DNA of 64,000 nt, taken from assembly GCA_014529385.2 (NCBI GenBank), contig CM043959.1:65068753-65132752 (forward strand). The letters are read 5' to 3'. Within the stretch, counting starts at the first letter, position 1; every line of letters begins with the position of its first letter. Below, one piece after another: positions 22,952 to 33,810 of the stretch. The stretch is from Adiantum capillus-veneris. Its lineage: Eukaryota > Streptophyta > Polypodiopsida > Polypodiales > Pteridaceae. Both the position numbers and the translations under genes were made by a program. Below the pieces are notes generated by a model that saw only the letters and a program-made list of their open reading frames with translations, ran no database searches and had not been told where the DNA came from.

Positions 22952-23590
22952 CTTCACTAGAGAAAGTATCAACTAACACATCATCCTTGTGAACAATCAC
23001 ATCATCTTCATGCAACTTATCATGCTTGTGAGAAACCACATCTTGATCATCATGCAAATCATCATGCTTGTCATTGTCATCCAAATCATCATGCTCATCA
23101 TTATCATTCAAATCATCATGCGTATCATGTGTGTCATGCTTTGGAAAAGAAGAGATTGAGAGAGTCTCCTTCTCTTGAATCCGTTCAATCTTCGCCTGCA
23201 CATTAGCAATGAGAGAGGGAGAATGAACAACTTGCTCTCCACGAATGACAATGGGAGAGTCACTTTTGGCATTGAAAGTGAACGTATTTTCAGCCCAATC
23301 AATGAGGGAGTTATGCTCACGGAACCATCGAATGTCCAAAATCATATCACATCCTGAGAGAGGAGAGACAAAAAATTTTGCTACGGAAAGCAGCTTGTTG
23401 AACTGTAAACAACACATCAAGGCACTCTTTTGTGATGAGAGAGTCCATACCGGGAGCGAAGCCTGAGACCTCGAGAGGAGATTTCTGACTAACCTCTAGG
23501 TGGGCTCTCTCAACAAGAGGGACTGATCACATCATGCATACTGCCTGGGTCAAACAATATGACAAAACGCTGCCCCGTCATATGACCATA
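22952..23590 (-). pseudogene. Element A: aspartic protease and Asp/His-rich linker
   Basis: Reading leftward, VILFDPGSMHDVIS (23575-23530) aligns with the gypsy protease start, whose usual motif is F-D-(S/T)-G-A-(T/S)-H; here it is D-P-G-S. A 2-base loss then shifts frame. The C-terminal protease block FVSPLSGCDMILDIRWF follows (about 23365-23310), then SPIVIRGEQVVHSPSLIANV, and a linker built from HDDLNDNDEHDDLDDNDKHD units (about 23125-23040) ending DDVLVDTFSSEAN at the solo LTR insertion. The linker resembles no domain I know. Confidence 0.7.
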
Positions 23591-25012
23591 ACATTTAATG
23601 AGAGACTCATCAATGGGAGGGTCAGGAGAAACTTGGGGCACACTCGTGTTGTCATTGATTGGATTGACAGCGGAAGTGGGTTCTGTGGATTCTTTAGATT
23701 AGGACATGTTCTTTTTATGTGACCCTTAATGTGACAATGAAAACAACGGCCTTCTTTAGAATAAGTGCTTTGCTCTTCCGACGTGATGTATCCTCCTAAA
23801 ATTCCTTGTGCTTCCTTTTCATATGGAGTGAGCTTAGGTTTAGCAATTGTGTTTGCCTTACCCTTAGGTTCATTGGAAGAGTTCTTTTTTGAGAGACTGT
23901 TGGAAGATTGGTTAGAAGAGTTACTGTTCTTACCATTCTTACCGTTCTTACCGTTCTGAGGGTTCTGAGAAGTTTGAGAGGTACTTGTAGAAGTCTTGTT
24001 CTCCTTGGGCTTTCCCTTGTTGTGCTTCATCTCCTGTGCGAGAGCAATCGCTACCGCCTTGTTGAGATCGATTGGATCGAGCACCTCGACATCGTACTTG
24101 ATATACTTGTCCAATCCGTAAAGGAATGCCTCTTTGCGCTCATCATCCGACTTGCGTAATTGGGTACCTAGTTGCAAAACACGATTAGAAAAAGACATAA
24201 CTGGCATACCATTTTGCTTGAGAGCACGCCAATCGTCCTTTAATCGTGCGAGATACTGAGGTGGCATAAACTGTGCCTTGAGCTTATCTTGGAAATAAGC
24301 CCAATTGAAGGAAAGGGGCGTGAATTTGTCTGCTTCCTCTAGGTGCGCGGTTAACTGTGCCTCTTGCCATGCGTGGTACCAGTTGATGGCATCACCGGTA
24401 AGGTACATGGCTGCCGTCAAAACTTTGCTATTTCCCGTCTTCTTAGTTGTCGCAAAATAAGCATTAAATTGATGCAACCAAGAATGAATAGCCGTAATAT
24501 CCATCTTACCATCATACTTACTGAAAGTCAACTTCTCTGTGACTGGGTTGTTGGAGTCCGCATCCCGGCTTGCGCCACTTGAGGAACTATCAACATCTTT
24601 GGCTGGTTCAGACTCCGAGGCAAGAACTTGTCGAACTAATTCTTGAGTGCGTAGGTCTCTTTGAACCTCACGATCGGCCTCCAAGGCTGCTCGTCTTGCT
24701 TCGGCTTCCTCCTTTCCTTGTGCTTTTCTGTCTTTTCGTTCATCGCGCTCGCGTTCCAAGGCAATGCGAGTCGCTTCTTGTTGTATTGCTTTTCTTTCTT
24801 TTTGTTCATCGCCCTCGCGTTCCCTGTCAATGCGAGTCGCTTCTTGTTGTGCCATCATGTCCAACATCGACTTGACCATCGCCTCCATAGGATTTGGTAC
24901 AACTCGTGGCGTAGATGGGGAGGGTCGGAAAAACCTCCTGGTGGGAAAAATTCTTCGTCGCCTCTCTCATGCTCACCACCTGTATGCGAAGTATCCATTC
25001 CGCTTTGGGTGA
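23591..25012 (-). pseudogene. Element A: Gag polyprotein
   Basis: By comparison with B, translation should start at ATG 25012 (MVITQSGMDT). A 7-bp loss near 24910 breaks that frame, but a 436-codon frame is open from ATG 24888 to about 23578. It has an Arg/Glu/Lys-rich coiled-coil-like N-terminus (about residues 10-90), a retrotransposon Gag core (AMYLTGDAINWYHAWQEAQL, FQDKLKAQFMPPQYL, LKDDWRALKQNGMPVMSFSN, YGLDKYIKYDV; residues about 155-290), an Asn/Ser/Lys-rich segment and a CCHC knuckle CFHCHIKGHIKRTC near 23745-23705. This is the best preserved coding region of the family. Confidence 0.85.
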
Positions 25013-25022
25013 TGACCATGCA

Positions 25023-25456
25023 CTATGATCTTTGGTTCTTAAGTGCACGAGGAACTTGGGTTCTTGGGTTCTTGAGGGTCTTGAGGTTCTCGAGGTTCTT
25101 GAGGTTCTTGAGGGTCTTCTTTTGCTTGCAATTTGTGTTAGAGAAGGATCTTCTCTTCACCCGAGTTTTACTCTTTTCCGCGGGCGCACCCCTTGGCGGT
25201 CTTGCGCTCACACCAAGGTTGCTTTTTCCCCACCTCACGTCGATTGGCCGGCCGCTAAGTGCACGGTCCGCTCTCAATGAGTGAAAAGAGGCACCAGGGG
25301 AGGCTGGACAAGCCCTTCTTTTCTGGGATTCTTGTCACTCTTCAAAAACACGATTAGGAATTGACACGCCCAAGCGAACTTGGGTTTGTGCGACCGCAAC
25401 AAGAAAAAAATTCTTGTGATTCTTGTGGTTCTTTCCTTGAGTGATATAGAACACTG
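25023..25456 (-). other. Leader of element A with a CAAGAACC minisatellite
   Basis: Between primer site and gag. It contains imperfect tandem TTCTTGAGG/GGTCTTGAGG units (about 25050-25125) that also occur in B (26755-26830) and D (32115-32235). A frame reading WGKSNLGVSARPPRGAP is shared by all three copies but has no ATG. Confidence 0.65.
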
Positions 25457-25474
25457 CCAAAGCTCTGATACCAA
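25457..25474 (-). other. Primer-binding site of A
   Basis: TTGGTATCAGAGCTTTGG on the minus strand directly follows the 5' LTR: a canonical initiator-tRNA-Met type site. Confidence 0.9.
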
Positions 25475-26565
25475 TGTAAGGTGTAGCGGAATGAATGTTG
25501 TTCTTTCTCAAGATGAGTGCTCCGTAATGTGCTCAAGGTTCCTTTTGTTCTTAGGGAAGGGAGAGCCTTCCGTTCTTAATAAGAGAGTGCAATGATCACT
25601 AACAAAGTGAATGGACATTGTGCGAGAAAGTGTGTGAGATGAGAGATAGAGAGGGAAGAGAAATACGACACCAGAGATGTTGTAAAACCCTCCTCCGAAG
25701 GCCCCAATCTCGTCGGCGAGAGTGGTCTACTATTGATTGCACAAACCGGTACAAAGTGGATGCATGTGACTAATGCAAGTCTAGGCTAGGTCGATGTCGA
25801 CGACGGGGATGATGAGACCGATCTAAGGGCTGAAATTGGTTGCTTTTGTCCTGCTGTCCAAAAACGCTACTGGCTGAATTCTGATGCAATTCTACTGCTG
25901 TCTCAAAAACGCTAATGGCTGAGAATTTCTGGAACCAAAAACGCTAATGTGGGCTGGTCTCTGCTGGCTGAAATTCGCTGGTTTAGCCTGTCAAAGGCTG
26001 AAATTGGCTGATGCTTGGCGAGGCTGAAAACGCTAGACAAGGGGCGATTTGAGGGTCTCTGGAAACGCAAGGGCTGAGGTGGACTTGCGATGAAGTCTTG
26101 ATGAAAAATGCCAAGGCTTGGGGAGCCTATGGCGATGAGGTTACTACTGAAAACGCAAGAGGCTGAAGTGTCTTGCTTGGAGGAAAAACGCCACCAAGGG
26201 GGGGATCTTGCTGAGAGAGAGGGGGGGAACCTGTTGCCTGTGGCCTGTGTTCTCCTTTCTCTTTTGCCAAATAGTGCTAGCTTAGGTTTGCTTATATACA
26301 AACTTACTTACTTTGCCCTACTCAGTTTCCATTAGGAAAAATAGGTAAAATACACTGGAAAATTCCCATGAAGGATTCTGATGGGAATGCTTATGATCAT
26401 GCTGTGTGCAACCAGAGGATATACATCTACACTAAGTGTCTGGGCATTCACGGTCTGCGAACATACTCACAAAAGTGCCAGATCACTTCTAAATCTAGAC
26501 TGACTGAACCCTTGTCGTGCTGTAGCTTGTCCACGGACACATAGGGTTGGATGTGTCACGTGACA
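25475..26565 (-). repeat. A 5' LTR
   Basis: 1,091 bp, TGTAAGGTGTAGCGG to GATGTGTCACGTGACA on the plus strand. The right target duplication TCCAG follows. Confidence 0.92.
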
Positions 26566-26570
26566 TCCAG

Positions 26571-27895
26571 CCTCCCTTTGTGCCTCTTTTCACTTATTGA
26601 GAGCGGACCGTGCACTTAGCGGTCGGCCAATCGACGTGAGGTGGGAAAAAGCAACCTTGGTGTGAGCGCAAGGCCGCCAAGGGGTGCGCCCACGAAAAAG
26701 AGCAGAACTCGGGTGACGAGAAGATCCTTCTCACACACAGATTGCAAGAAAAAGAAGACCCTCAAGAACCTCAAGACCCGCAAGAACCCAAGACCCGCAA
26801 GAACCCAAGTTCCTCGTGAACTTAAGAACCAAAGATCATAGTGCATGGTCATCAGCCAAAGCGGAATGGATACTTTGCATATAGGTGATGAGCATGAGAC
26901 AGGCGACGAAGAATTTTTTCCACCAGGAGGTTTTTCCGACTCTCCCCCTTCTCCATCTACGGCACGAGTTGTACCAAATCCTATGGGGACGATGGTCAAG
27001 TCGATGCTGGACATGATGGCACAACAACAAGAAGCGACTCGCGTTGCGCTGGCACAACAAGAAGCGACTCGCATTGCTTTGGAATGCGAGTGCGATGCAT
27101 GAAAAGACAGAAAAGCACAAAGAAAGGAGGAAGCCGAAGCAAGACGAGCGGCCTTGGAGGCCGATCGTGAGGTTCAAAGAGACCTACGCACTCAAGAATT
27201 GGTTCGACAAGTTCTTGCCTCGAAGTCTGAACCAGCCAAAGATGTTGGTAGTTCCTCGAATGGCGCAAGCCGTGATTCGGACTCCAACAACCCAGCCACA
27301 GAGAAGATCCAGTCCAGTAAGTATGATGGTAAGATGGATGCTACGGTTATTCATTCTTAATTGCATCACTTTAATGCTTATTTTGTGACAGCTATGTACC
27401 TTGCCGGTGATGCTATCAATTGGTACCACGCATGGCAAGAGGCACAGTTAGCCGCGCACCTAGAGGAAGCCGACGAATTCACGCCCCTTTCCTTCAGTTG
27501 GGCTGATTTCCAAGACAAGCTCAAGGCGCGGTTTATGCCACCTCAGTACCTCGCATGATTGAAGGACGATTGGCGCGCTCTCAAGCAAAATGGTATGTCG
27601 GTTATGTCTTTCTCTAGTCTTGTTTTGCAGCTCGGCACTCAATTACGAAAATCGAATGTGGAGCGCAAGGAGGCATTCCTTTTTGGGTTAGACAAATATA
27701 TCAAGTTTGATGTAGAAGTGTTCGATCCAATCGATCTCAACAAGGCGGTAGCGATTGCTCTCGCACAGGAGATGAAGCACAACAGGGGAAAGCCTAAGGA
27801 GAACAAGATTTCCACAAGTACCTCTCAGAACCCTCAGAACAGTAAGAACGGTAAGAATGGTAAGAACGGTAACTCTTCTAACCACAAGAACGGTA
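26571..27895 (+). pseudogene. Element B: leader and Gag, truncated
   Basis: Gag starts at ATG 26845 (MVISQSGMDT). The coiled-coil-like part breaks at TGA near 27100. The Gag core follows (AMYLAGDAINWYHAWQEAQL at 27393; DKYIKFDVEVFDPIDLNKAV at 27690-27750) with TAA near 27358 and TGA near 27556. Compared with A, these stops are Arg CGA to TGA and Trp TGG to TAA, all C-to-T or G-to-A changes. The frame runs into D-derived DNA at about 27896, so the zinc knuckle and protease are gone. Confidence 0.8.
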
Positions 27896-28086
27896 AGACA
27901 CAAGGGGAGGCTAGACAAGCCCTTCTTTCTTGGGATTCCTGTCACTCTTCAACAAACCACGATTAGGAATTGCCACGCCCAAGTAAACTTGGGTTCGTGG
28001 TTCGTGTGACCTCAACAAGCAAAAAAAAAACAACTTGTGGTTCTTTCCTTTAGTAATGCAGAACACTTCCAAAGCTCTGATACCAA
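27896..28086 (-). mobile_element. 5' leader stub of a second unit left of the D LTR
   Basis: Minus-strand leader sequence including a primer site (28069-28086). It matches 32400-32593 of D but stops abruptly at 27896 against B gag. With the next LTR this gives internal-LTR-internal order, as in a tandem (LTR-internal-LTR-internal) array. The junction has only a few bases of microhomology. Confidence 0.75.
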
Positions 28087-29270
28087 TGTAAGGTGCAGCG
28101 GAATGAATGTTGTATTTTCTTAGTGAACTTTATTGCTCAAAGTTCCTTTTAGTTCTTAGGGAAGGAGAGAGACTTCCGTCTTATGGAGTGCTATGATCAC
28201 GAACAAAGTGAGTGGATATTGTGCGTGCAAGTGAATGAGACTGAGAGAAGGAGAGAGAAGAGATACGACATCCGAAGGTTGTAAAACCCTCCTCCGAAGG
28301 CCCCACTCTCGTCGGCGAGAGTGGTGTACTTTGATTGCACAAAGGCGTACAATGCGAATGCAATGGACTGATGCAATGGGACTATGCCGATGACGACGAC
28401 GGCGACTTGATGGCTGAAATCTGAGATCTTCTAATCGCTGAATTTCGGTGGCTGAAAATGACTGTTTTGGCTGCGTTTTTATGGCTGAAAATGAAGGAAC
28501 ATCTGCATACAATCTTGGGCTGATTTGCTACTGTGTCATAGGCTGAAAACACTGTGGTTCTGATGCGGTAAGGGGCTGAAACTGAAAACGCTGATAGGTC
28601 TTGCTGCCAGCCAAAAACGCTAGGCTGATCTGCATCTGCAATCCAAAAACGCTGAAATGGCAGCAGGTCCTAGCGTTAGTAACTTGTTGAGAAAACGCTG
28701 GCTATGGCAGTTGGAAAACGCCAAGGATGGGAAGCTTTATGGCGATGCTACATGCTATGGGAGGAAACGCCAGGGGTGGCAGATGCTGGCGATGGAAATC
28801 TTGTTGGGAATGCCGCGAAGGTGGAGGTCCACAAACGTTGGGGGTGCTGGGGGGGGGGGGGAGGTACTGCTGAGAAGTTGCGTGTTGAGCGGGAAGCTCC
28901 TGCTGCCTCTTCTGCCAATTACTGCTAACTTGGGTTTGCTTATATATTAACTTAGCAAAATTGCCCTACCTACTTTTGTTGGAAAGTCACTTAAAAATAA
29001 TAAGTGAAAATAACCAAAAATAGGAAAATAGGCTAAATGCAGTGGAAAATTCCCTTGACTGAATCTGATGGATTCTGAAGGGAATACTGATGATCATGCT
29101 GTGTGCAACCGGAGGATATGCATTTATGCTAAGTGACTGGGCATGCACGGTCTACGAATAGACTCACAAAAGTGCCAGATCACTGCTAATCTAAACTGAC
29201 TGGACTGACTGAACCCTGCTGTGGTATAGCTTGTCCACGGACACATAGGGTTGGGATGTGTCACGTGACA
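28087..29270 (-). repeat. D 3' LTR, shared with the adjacent leader stub
   Basis: 1,184 bp. The left side adjoins a primer site and the right side a polypurine tract (AAAGAAAGGGA on the minus strand), so this one LTR serves two internal regions. Confidence 0.85.
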
Positions 29271-29281
29271 TCCCTTTCTTT

Positions 29282-30070
29282 TCAAAGTGAGGTATTGGTA
29301 CCGAACTGTTTGGCGTCGAGGGAGATCTCCAACAGCATCCGGAATCCTGGAAGGGACTCTTCGCTGGCCCACCCTGATGTGTGGGTTGTGCGGTACTTGA
29401 ACTTCATAAAGGTCTGCAACGCTTGCTTGTTTGGGCCGCGCCGAAAGCGACACAAAGTCTTCTGAATCTCTTTTCTTGCATCAACGTCGTCTAGAGATCT
29501 GCTTCTTTCGTCTTCGAGAATCTCCATGGCTGAAAATTCCTAAAACCATCTCCAACACAAAACCATGAACATACCCATTCCATGTAAAGTGAAGGAAAAA
29601 AAACTTGTCTTTCTCAAAGACTGTGCATGCAATGTAGATGAACATAGAGACGGAGTGACAACCCGTTCATCAAACACATGCAAACAATGAGATCGAATCT
29701 TTTTTGTTTGATCGAAAACAATCAACTGTGGCAAATCACAATGGAAATGCCCATGCTTGGTGCTCATACTATCATGTATTGTTTCGGATTGTGTCATGCC
29801 AAGGAAGAGACATGGAATGTGACTTCCTGACATACAAACTTTTCAACTGTTCATGAACAATCCGCATACATTCGTGCTCATGCATGAGAGAAACGTGCTC
29901 AACATACAATATGTCATGCTCCCTGTGAGGGTTCTTTGGACCAAGGCTCGAGAGCCAAGATCGTTTCGTCTTGAATGATCGAATCGTCTTGTGGGGGTTC
30001 TTTGGACCTCGACTCGAAAGCAAAGATCAGATCTTCGTGATTGATCGAATCTCCAACAAGGTTAGCTTCG
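29282..30070 (-). pseudogene. Element D: module X
   Basis: Blocks homologous to A and B: HDILYVEHVSLMHEHE, YVRKSHSMSLPWHDT (29915-29790), STKHGHFHCDLPQL, SSTLHAQSLRKTSFF and CWRWF (29540), then an 81-codon frame from 29527 with EDERSRSLDDVDARKEIQKT, PNKQALQTFMKFKYRTTHTS and a tail reaching the polypurine tract. The acidic linker upstream contains an internal duplication (LIFAFESRSKEPPQDD and ILALEPWSKEPSQ). Frames are broken between blocks. Confidence 0.55.
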
Positions 30071-30640
30071 CTAGGAAAAGCATCCACTAACACATCATCC
30101 TGGTGAACAATCACATCTTCTTCATGCAAGTCATCATGCTTGTCTTCCAAATCATCATGTAAATCATTATCATTCAAATCCTCTTGCTTCTCATAATCAT
30201 GCAAATCTTGTGCATCATGCTGTGGAGAAAAAGAGATTGAGAGAATCTCCTTATCCCGTAAACCTTTCAACCTTGTCATGCATATTAGCAATGAGAGATG
30301 GAGAAGGAGCAATGTCCTCTCCATGAATGACAATAGGAGAATCACTGTCGGCATTGAGAGTTATAGTGTTAGCCGAAAATTTCATGAGAGCGTCATTATC
30401 ACGAAACCATTGAATGCCTAAAATCATATCACATCCCGAGAGAGGAGAAACAACAAATCTTCTAGTGAAGGCAGTCTGTTGAATTGCAAACAATACATCA
30501 AGGCACTCCTCCGTGATGAGAGCGTCCATACCAGGACGAAAGCCAGAGACCTCGATAGGAGATCTCGGACTAACTTCGGAGCGGGCTCTCTCAACAAGAG
30601 AGGAACTGATCACATCATGCATACTACTTGGTCAAACAAT
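30071..30640 (-). pseudogene. Element D: aspartic protease and acidic linker
   Basis: A one-base loss disrupts the active-site segment after FVILFD. From 30622 the frame reads MHDVISSSLVERARSEVSP, then FVVSPLSGCDMILGIQWF, the C-terminal block of gypsy-type proteases (30450-30400), SDSPIVIHGE, and a linker with DLNDNDLHDDLEDKHDDLH (30180-30125). Confidence 0.7.
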
Positions 30641-32091
30641 ATGACAAAACGGTGCCCCAACGTACAACCATAACATTTAATGAGAGAATCATCAATGGGA
30701 GGGTCCTGAGAAACTTTGGGCACAATCGTGTTATCATTCATTGCATTGACAGAGGAAGTGGGTGCTGTGGGTTCTTTAGATTCATTCGATTCAAGCTTAG
30801 GACATGTTCTTTTTATGTGACCCTTAATGTGACAATGAAAACAACGACCTTCTTTAGAATAAGTGCTTTGTTCTTCCGAAGTGATGTATCCTCCTACAAT
30901 TCCTTGTGCTACCTTTTCATATGGAGTAAGCTTAGGTTTAGCAATTGTGTTAGCCTTACCCTTAGGTTCATTGGAAGAATTCTTTGATGAGATACTGTTG
31001 GTAGATTGGTTAGAAGAGTTATCATTCTTACCATTCTTACCGTTCTTACCGTTCTGAGGGTTCTGAGAAGTCTGCGAGATACTTGTGGAAGTCTTGTTCT
31101 CCTTAGGCTTTCCCTTGTTGTGCTTCATCTCTTGGGCGAGAGCAATTGCTACCGCTTTGTTGAGATCGATTGGATCGAGTACCTCGACATGATACTTGAT
31201 ATACTCGTCCAATCTGTAAAGAAATGCCTCCTTGCGCTTCGCATCCGATTTGCGTAATTGAGTGCCGAGCTGCAAAACACGATTAGAGAAAGACATAACC
31301 GGCATAACGTTTTGCTTGAGAGCTCGCCAATCGTCCTTCAATCGTGCAAGGTATTGAGGTGACATAAACCGTGCCTTGAGCTTGTCTTGGAAATCAGCCC
31401 AACTAAAAGAGAGGGGCGTGAAATCGTCGGTTGTCACTAGGTGCGCGGCTAGCTGTGCCTCTTGCCATGCCTAGTACCAATTAATGGCATCACCAATTAA
31501 TGGCATCACCGTCAAAACTTTGCTATTTCCTGTCTTCTTAGTTGTCGTAAAATAAGCATTAAATTGATGCAACCAAGAATGAATAACTGTAGCATCCATC
31601 TTACCGTCATACTTATTGAAAGTCAACTTTTCTGTGACTGGATGATTGGAATCCGCGTCGTGGCTTGCGCCACTTGACGAACTCCCACGATCTTTGGGTG
31701 GTTCGGTCTTCGAGGCTAGGACTTGGGCAATAAATTCTTGATTACGAATCTCGCTTTGAGCGTCTCGCTCGGCGTCCCTTTCTGCTTTGCGTTCATTTCG
31801 TTCATCGCGCTCGCGTTCGAGAGCAAGTCAATTTTCTTCTTGTTTTGCGGCAAGTTTTGCGTTTCTTTCATCACGTTCACGTTCCTGAGCAAGGCGACTT
31901 GCTTCTTGTCTATCTATCATGGCCATCATCTGCTTGACCATTGCCTCCATAGGGTTTGGTGCACTTGGTGGCGTAGATGGCGAAGGGGGAGGGTTGAAGA
32001 AATCATCTCCGGGTGGGGACGAGTCTTCGTCGCCTCTCTCATGCTCGTCACCTGTATGCGAAGTATCTATTCCGCTTCGGGTGACGACCAT
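30641..32091 (-). pseudogene. Element D: Gag polyprotein
   Basis: ATG 32091 starts MVVTRSGIDTSHTGDEHERG. The frame stops at TGA near 31830, in a CGA-to-TGA context. A region around 31440-31510 is disrupted by a small duplication (AATTAATGGCATCACC twice). The Gag core and CCHC knuckle (CFHCHIKGHIKRTC) remain open from 31437 to about 30610. Confidence 0.8.
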
Positions 32092-32593
32092 GCACTATGA
32101 TCTTGGGGTCTTAAGCTCGCGAGGAACTTGGGTTCTTGAGGGTCTTGAGGTTCTTGAGGTCCTTGATTCGTGAGAATCTTGGGTTCTTGAGGTTCTTGAG
32201 GGTCTTGGGTTCTTGGGGTTCTTGAGGTTTTCTTTCGCATGCAAATCGCATTGTAGAAGGATCTTCTCTTCACCTGAGTTTTACTCCTTTCTGCGGGCGC
32301 ACCCCTTGGCGGCCTTGCGCTCACACCAAGGTTGCTTTTTCCCACCTCACGTCGATTGGCCGGCCGCTAAGTGCACGGTCCGCTCTCAATGAGTGAAAAG
32401 AGACACAAGAGGAGGCTGGACAAGCCTTTCTTTCTTGGGATTCCTGTCACTCTTCAACAAAACACGATTAGGAATCGCCACGCCCAAGTAAACTTGGGTT
32501 CGTGCGACCTCAACAAGCAAAAAAAATAATTCTTGTGGTTCTTGTGGTTCTTTCCTTTGGTAATGCAGAACACTTCCAAAGCTTTGATACCAA

Positions 32594-33810
32594 TGTAAGG
32601 TGCAGTGAAATGAATGTTGTATTTTCTCAAGATTAGTGAACTTTATTGCTCAAGGTTCCTTTTAGTTCTTAGGGAAGGAGAGAGCCTTTTGTCTTATGGA
32701 GTGCTATGATCACGAACAAAGTGAGTGGATATTGTGCGTGCAAGTGAATGAGACTGAGAGAAGGAGAGAGAAGAGATACAACACCCGAGAGGTTGTAAAA
32801 CCCTCCTCCGAAGGCCCCACTCTCGTCCGCAAGAGTGGTCTACTTTGATTGCACAAAGGCGTACAATGCGAATGCAATGGACTGATGCAATGGGACTATG
32901 CCGATGACGACTACGGTGATGACGAGGGCGACTTGATGGCTGAAATCTGAGGTCTTCTAATGCTGAATTTCGGGACTGTTTCGGTGGCTGAAAATGACTG
33001 TTTTGGCTGCGTTTTTATGGCTGAGAATGAAGGAACATCTGCAACCAATCTGGGGCTGATCTGCTACTGTGTCATAGGCTGAAAACACTGTGGTTCTGAT
33101 GCGGTAAGGGGCTGAAACTGAAAACGACTGATAGGTCTTGCTGCTAGCCAAAAACGCTAGGCTGATCTACATCTGCAATCCAAAAACGCTGAAATGGCAA
33201 CAGGTCCTAGCGTTAGTAACTTGTTGAGAAAACGCTGGCTATGACAGTTGGAAAACGCCAAGGATGGGAAGCTTTATGGCGATGCTACATGCTGTGGGAG
33301 GAAACGCCAGGGGTGGAAGATGCTAGCGATGGAAATCTGTTGGGAATGCCGTGAAGGTGGAGGTCCACAAACGCTGGGGGTGTTGGGGGGGGGGGGGGGG
33401 GGTTTACTGCTGAGAAGTTGCCTGTTGAGTGGGAAGCTCCCGCTGCCTCTTCTGCCAATTACTGCTAACTTGGGTTTGCTTATATATTAACTTAGCAAAA
33501 TTGCCCTATCTACTTTTGTTGGAAAGTCACTTAAAAATAATAAGTGAAAATAACCAAAAATAGGAAAATAGGCTAAATGCACTGGAAAATTCCCTTGACT
33601 AAATTTGATGGATTTTGAAGGGAATACTGATAATCATGCTGTGTGCAACCGGAGGATATGCATCTATGCTAAGTGACTGGGCATGCACGGTCTACGAATA
33701 GACTCACAAAAGTGCCAGATCACTGCTAATCTAAACTGTCTGTACTAACTGAACCCTGCTGTGGTATAGCTTGTCCACGGACACATAGGGTTGGGATGTG
33801 TCACGTGACA
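32594..33810 (-). repeat. D 5' LTR
   Basis: 1,217 bp, TGTAAGGTGCAGTG to GATGTGTCACGTGACA on the plus strand. The primer site TTGGTATCAAAGCTTTGG (minus strand) adjoins at 32576-32593. Confidence 0.88.

Larger units (their letters stand above)
19788..26565 (-). mobile_element. Family-1 element A, complete with TSD
   Basis: A minus-strand element inside the B leader, flanked by TCCAG (19783-19787 and 26566-26570). LTRs are 19788-20921 (3') and 25475-26565 (5'), differing by about 2% over the first 300 bp plus a roughly 40-bp deletion near 26330. The internal region, excluding a later solo LTR, is about 3.4 kb and encodes gag, protease, an Asp/His-rich linker and X. It contains no recognisable reverse transcriptase, RNase H or integrase. 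It is the youngest full copy, as its position inside B requires. Confidence 0.92.
28087..33810 (-). mobile_element. Family-1 element D (gag-protease-X)
   Basis: Minus-strand unit with LTRs 28087-29270 (3') and 32594-33810 (5') and an internal region encoding gag, protease, an Asp-rich linker and X. It is a subfamily distinct from A/B: gag starts MVVTRSGIDT and the leader minisatellite is longer. Both LTRs carry G homopolymers (about 28849-28861 and 33387-33402). No target duplication with B is seen, because the left end is a rearranged tandem unit and B lost sequence at the junction. Confidence 0.85.

Noticed and set aside
25023-25277. Possible conserved upstream ORF in family-1 leaders (also 26641-26841 and 32067-32345)
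   Set aside because: The peptide WGKSNLGVSARPPRGAP is shared, but no copy has an ATG and much of the frame is a minisatellite. Similarity follows from DNA homology.
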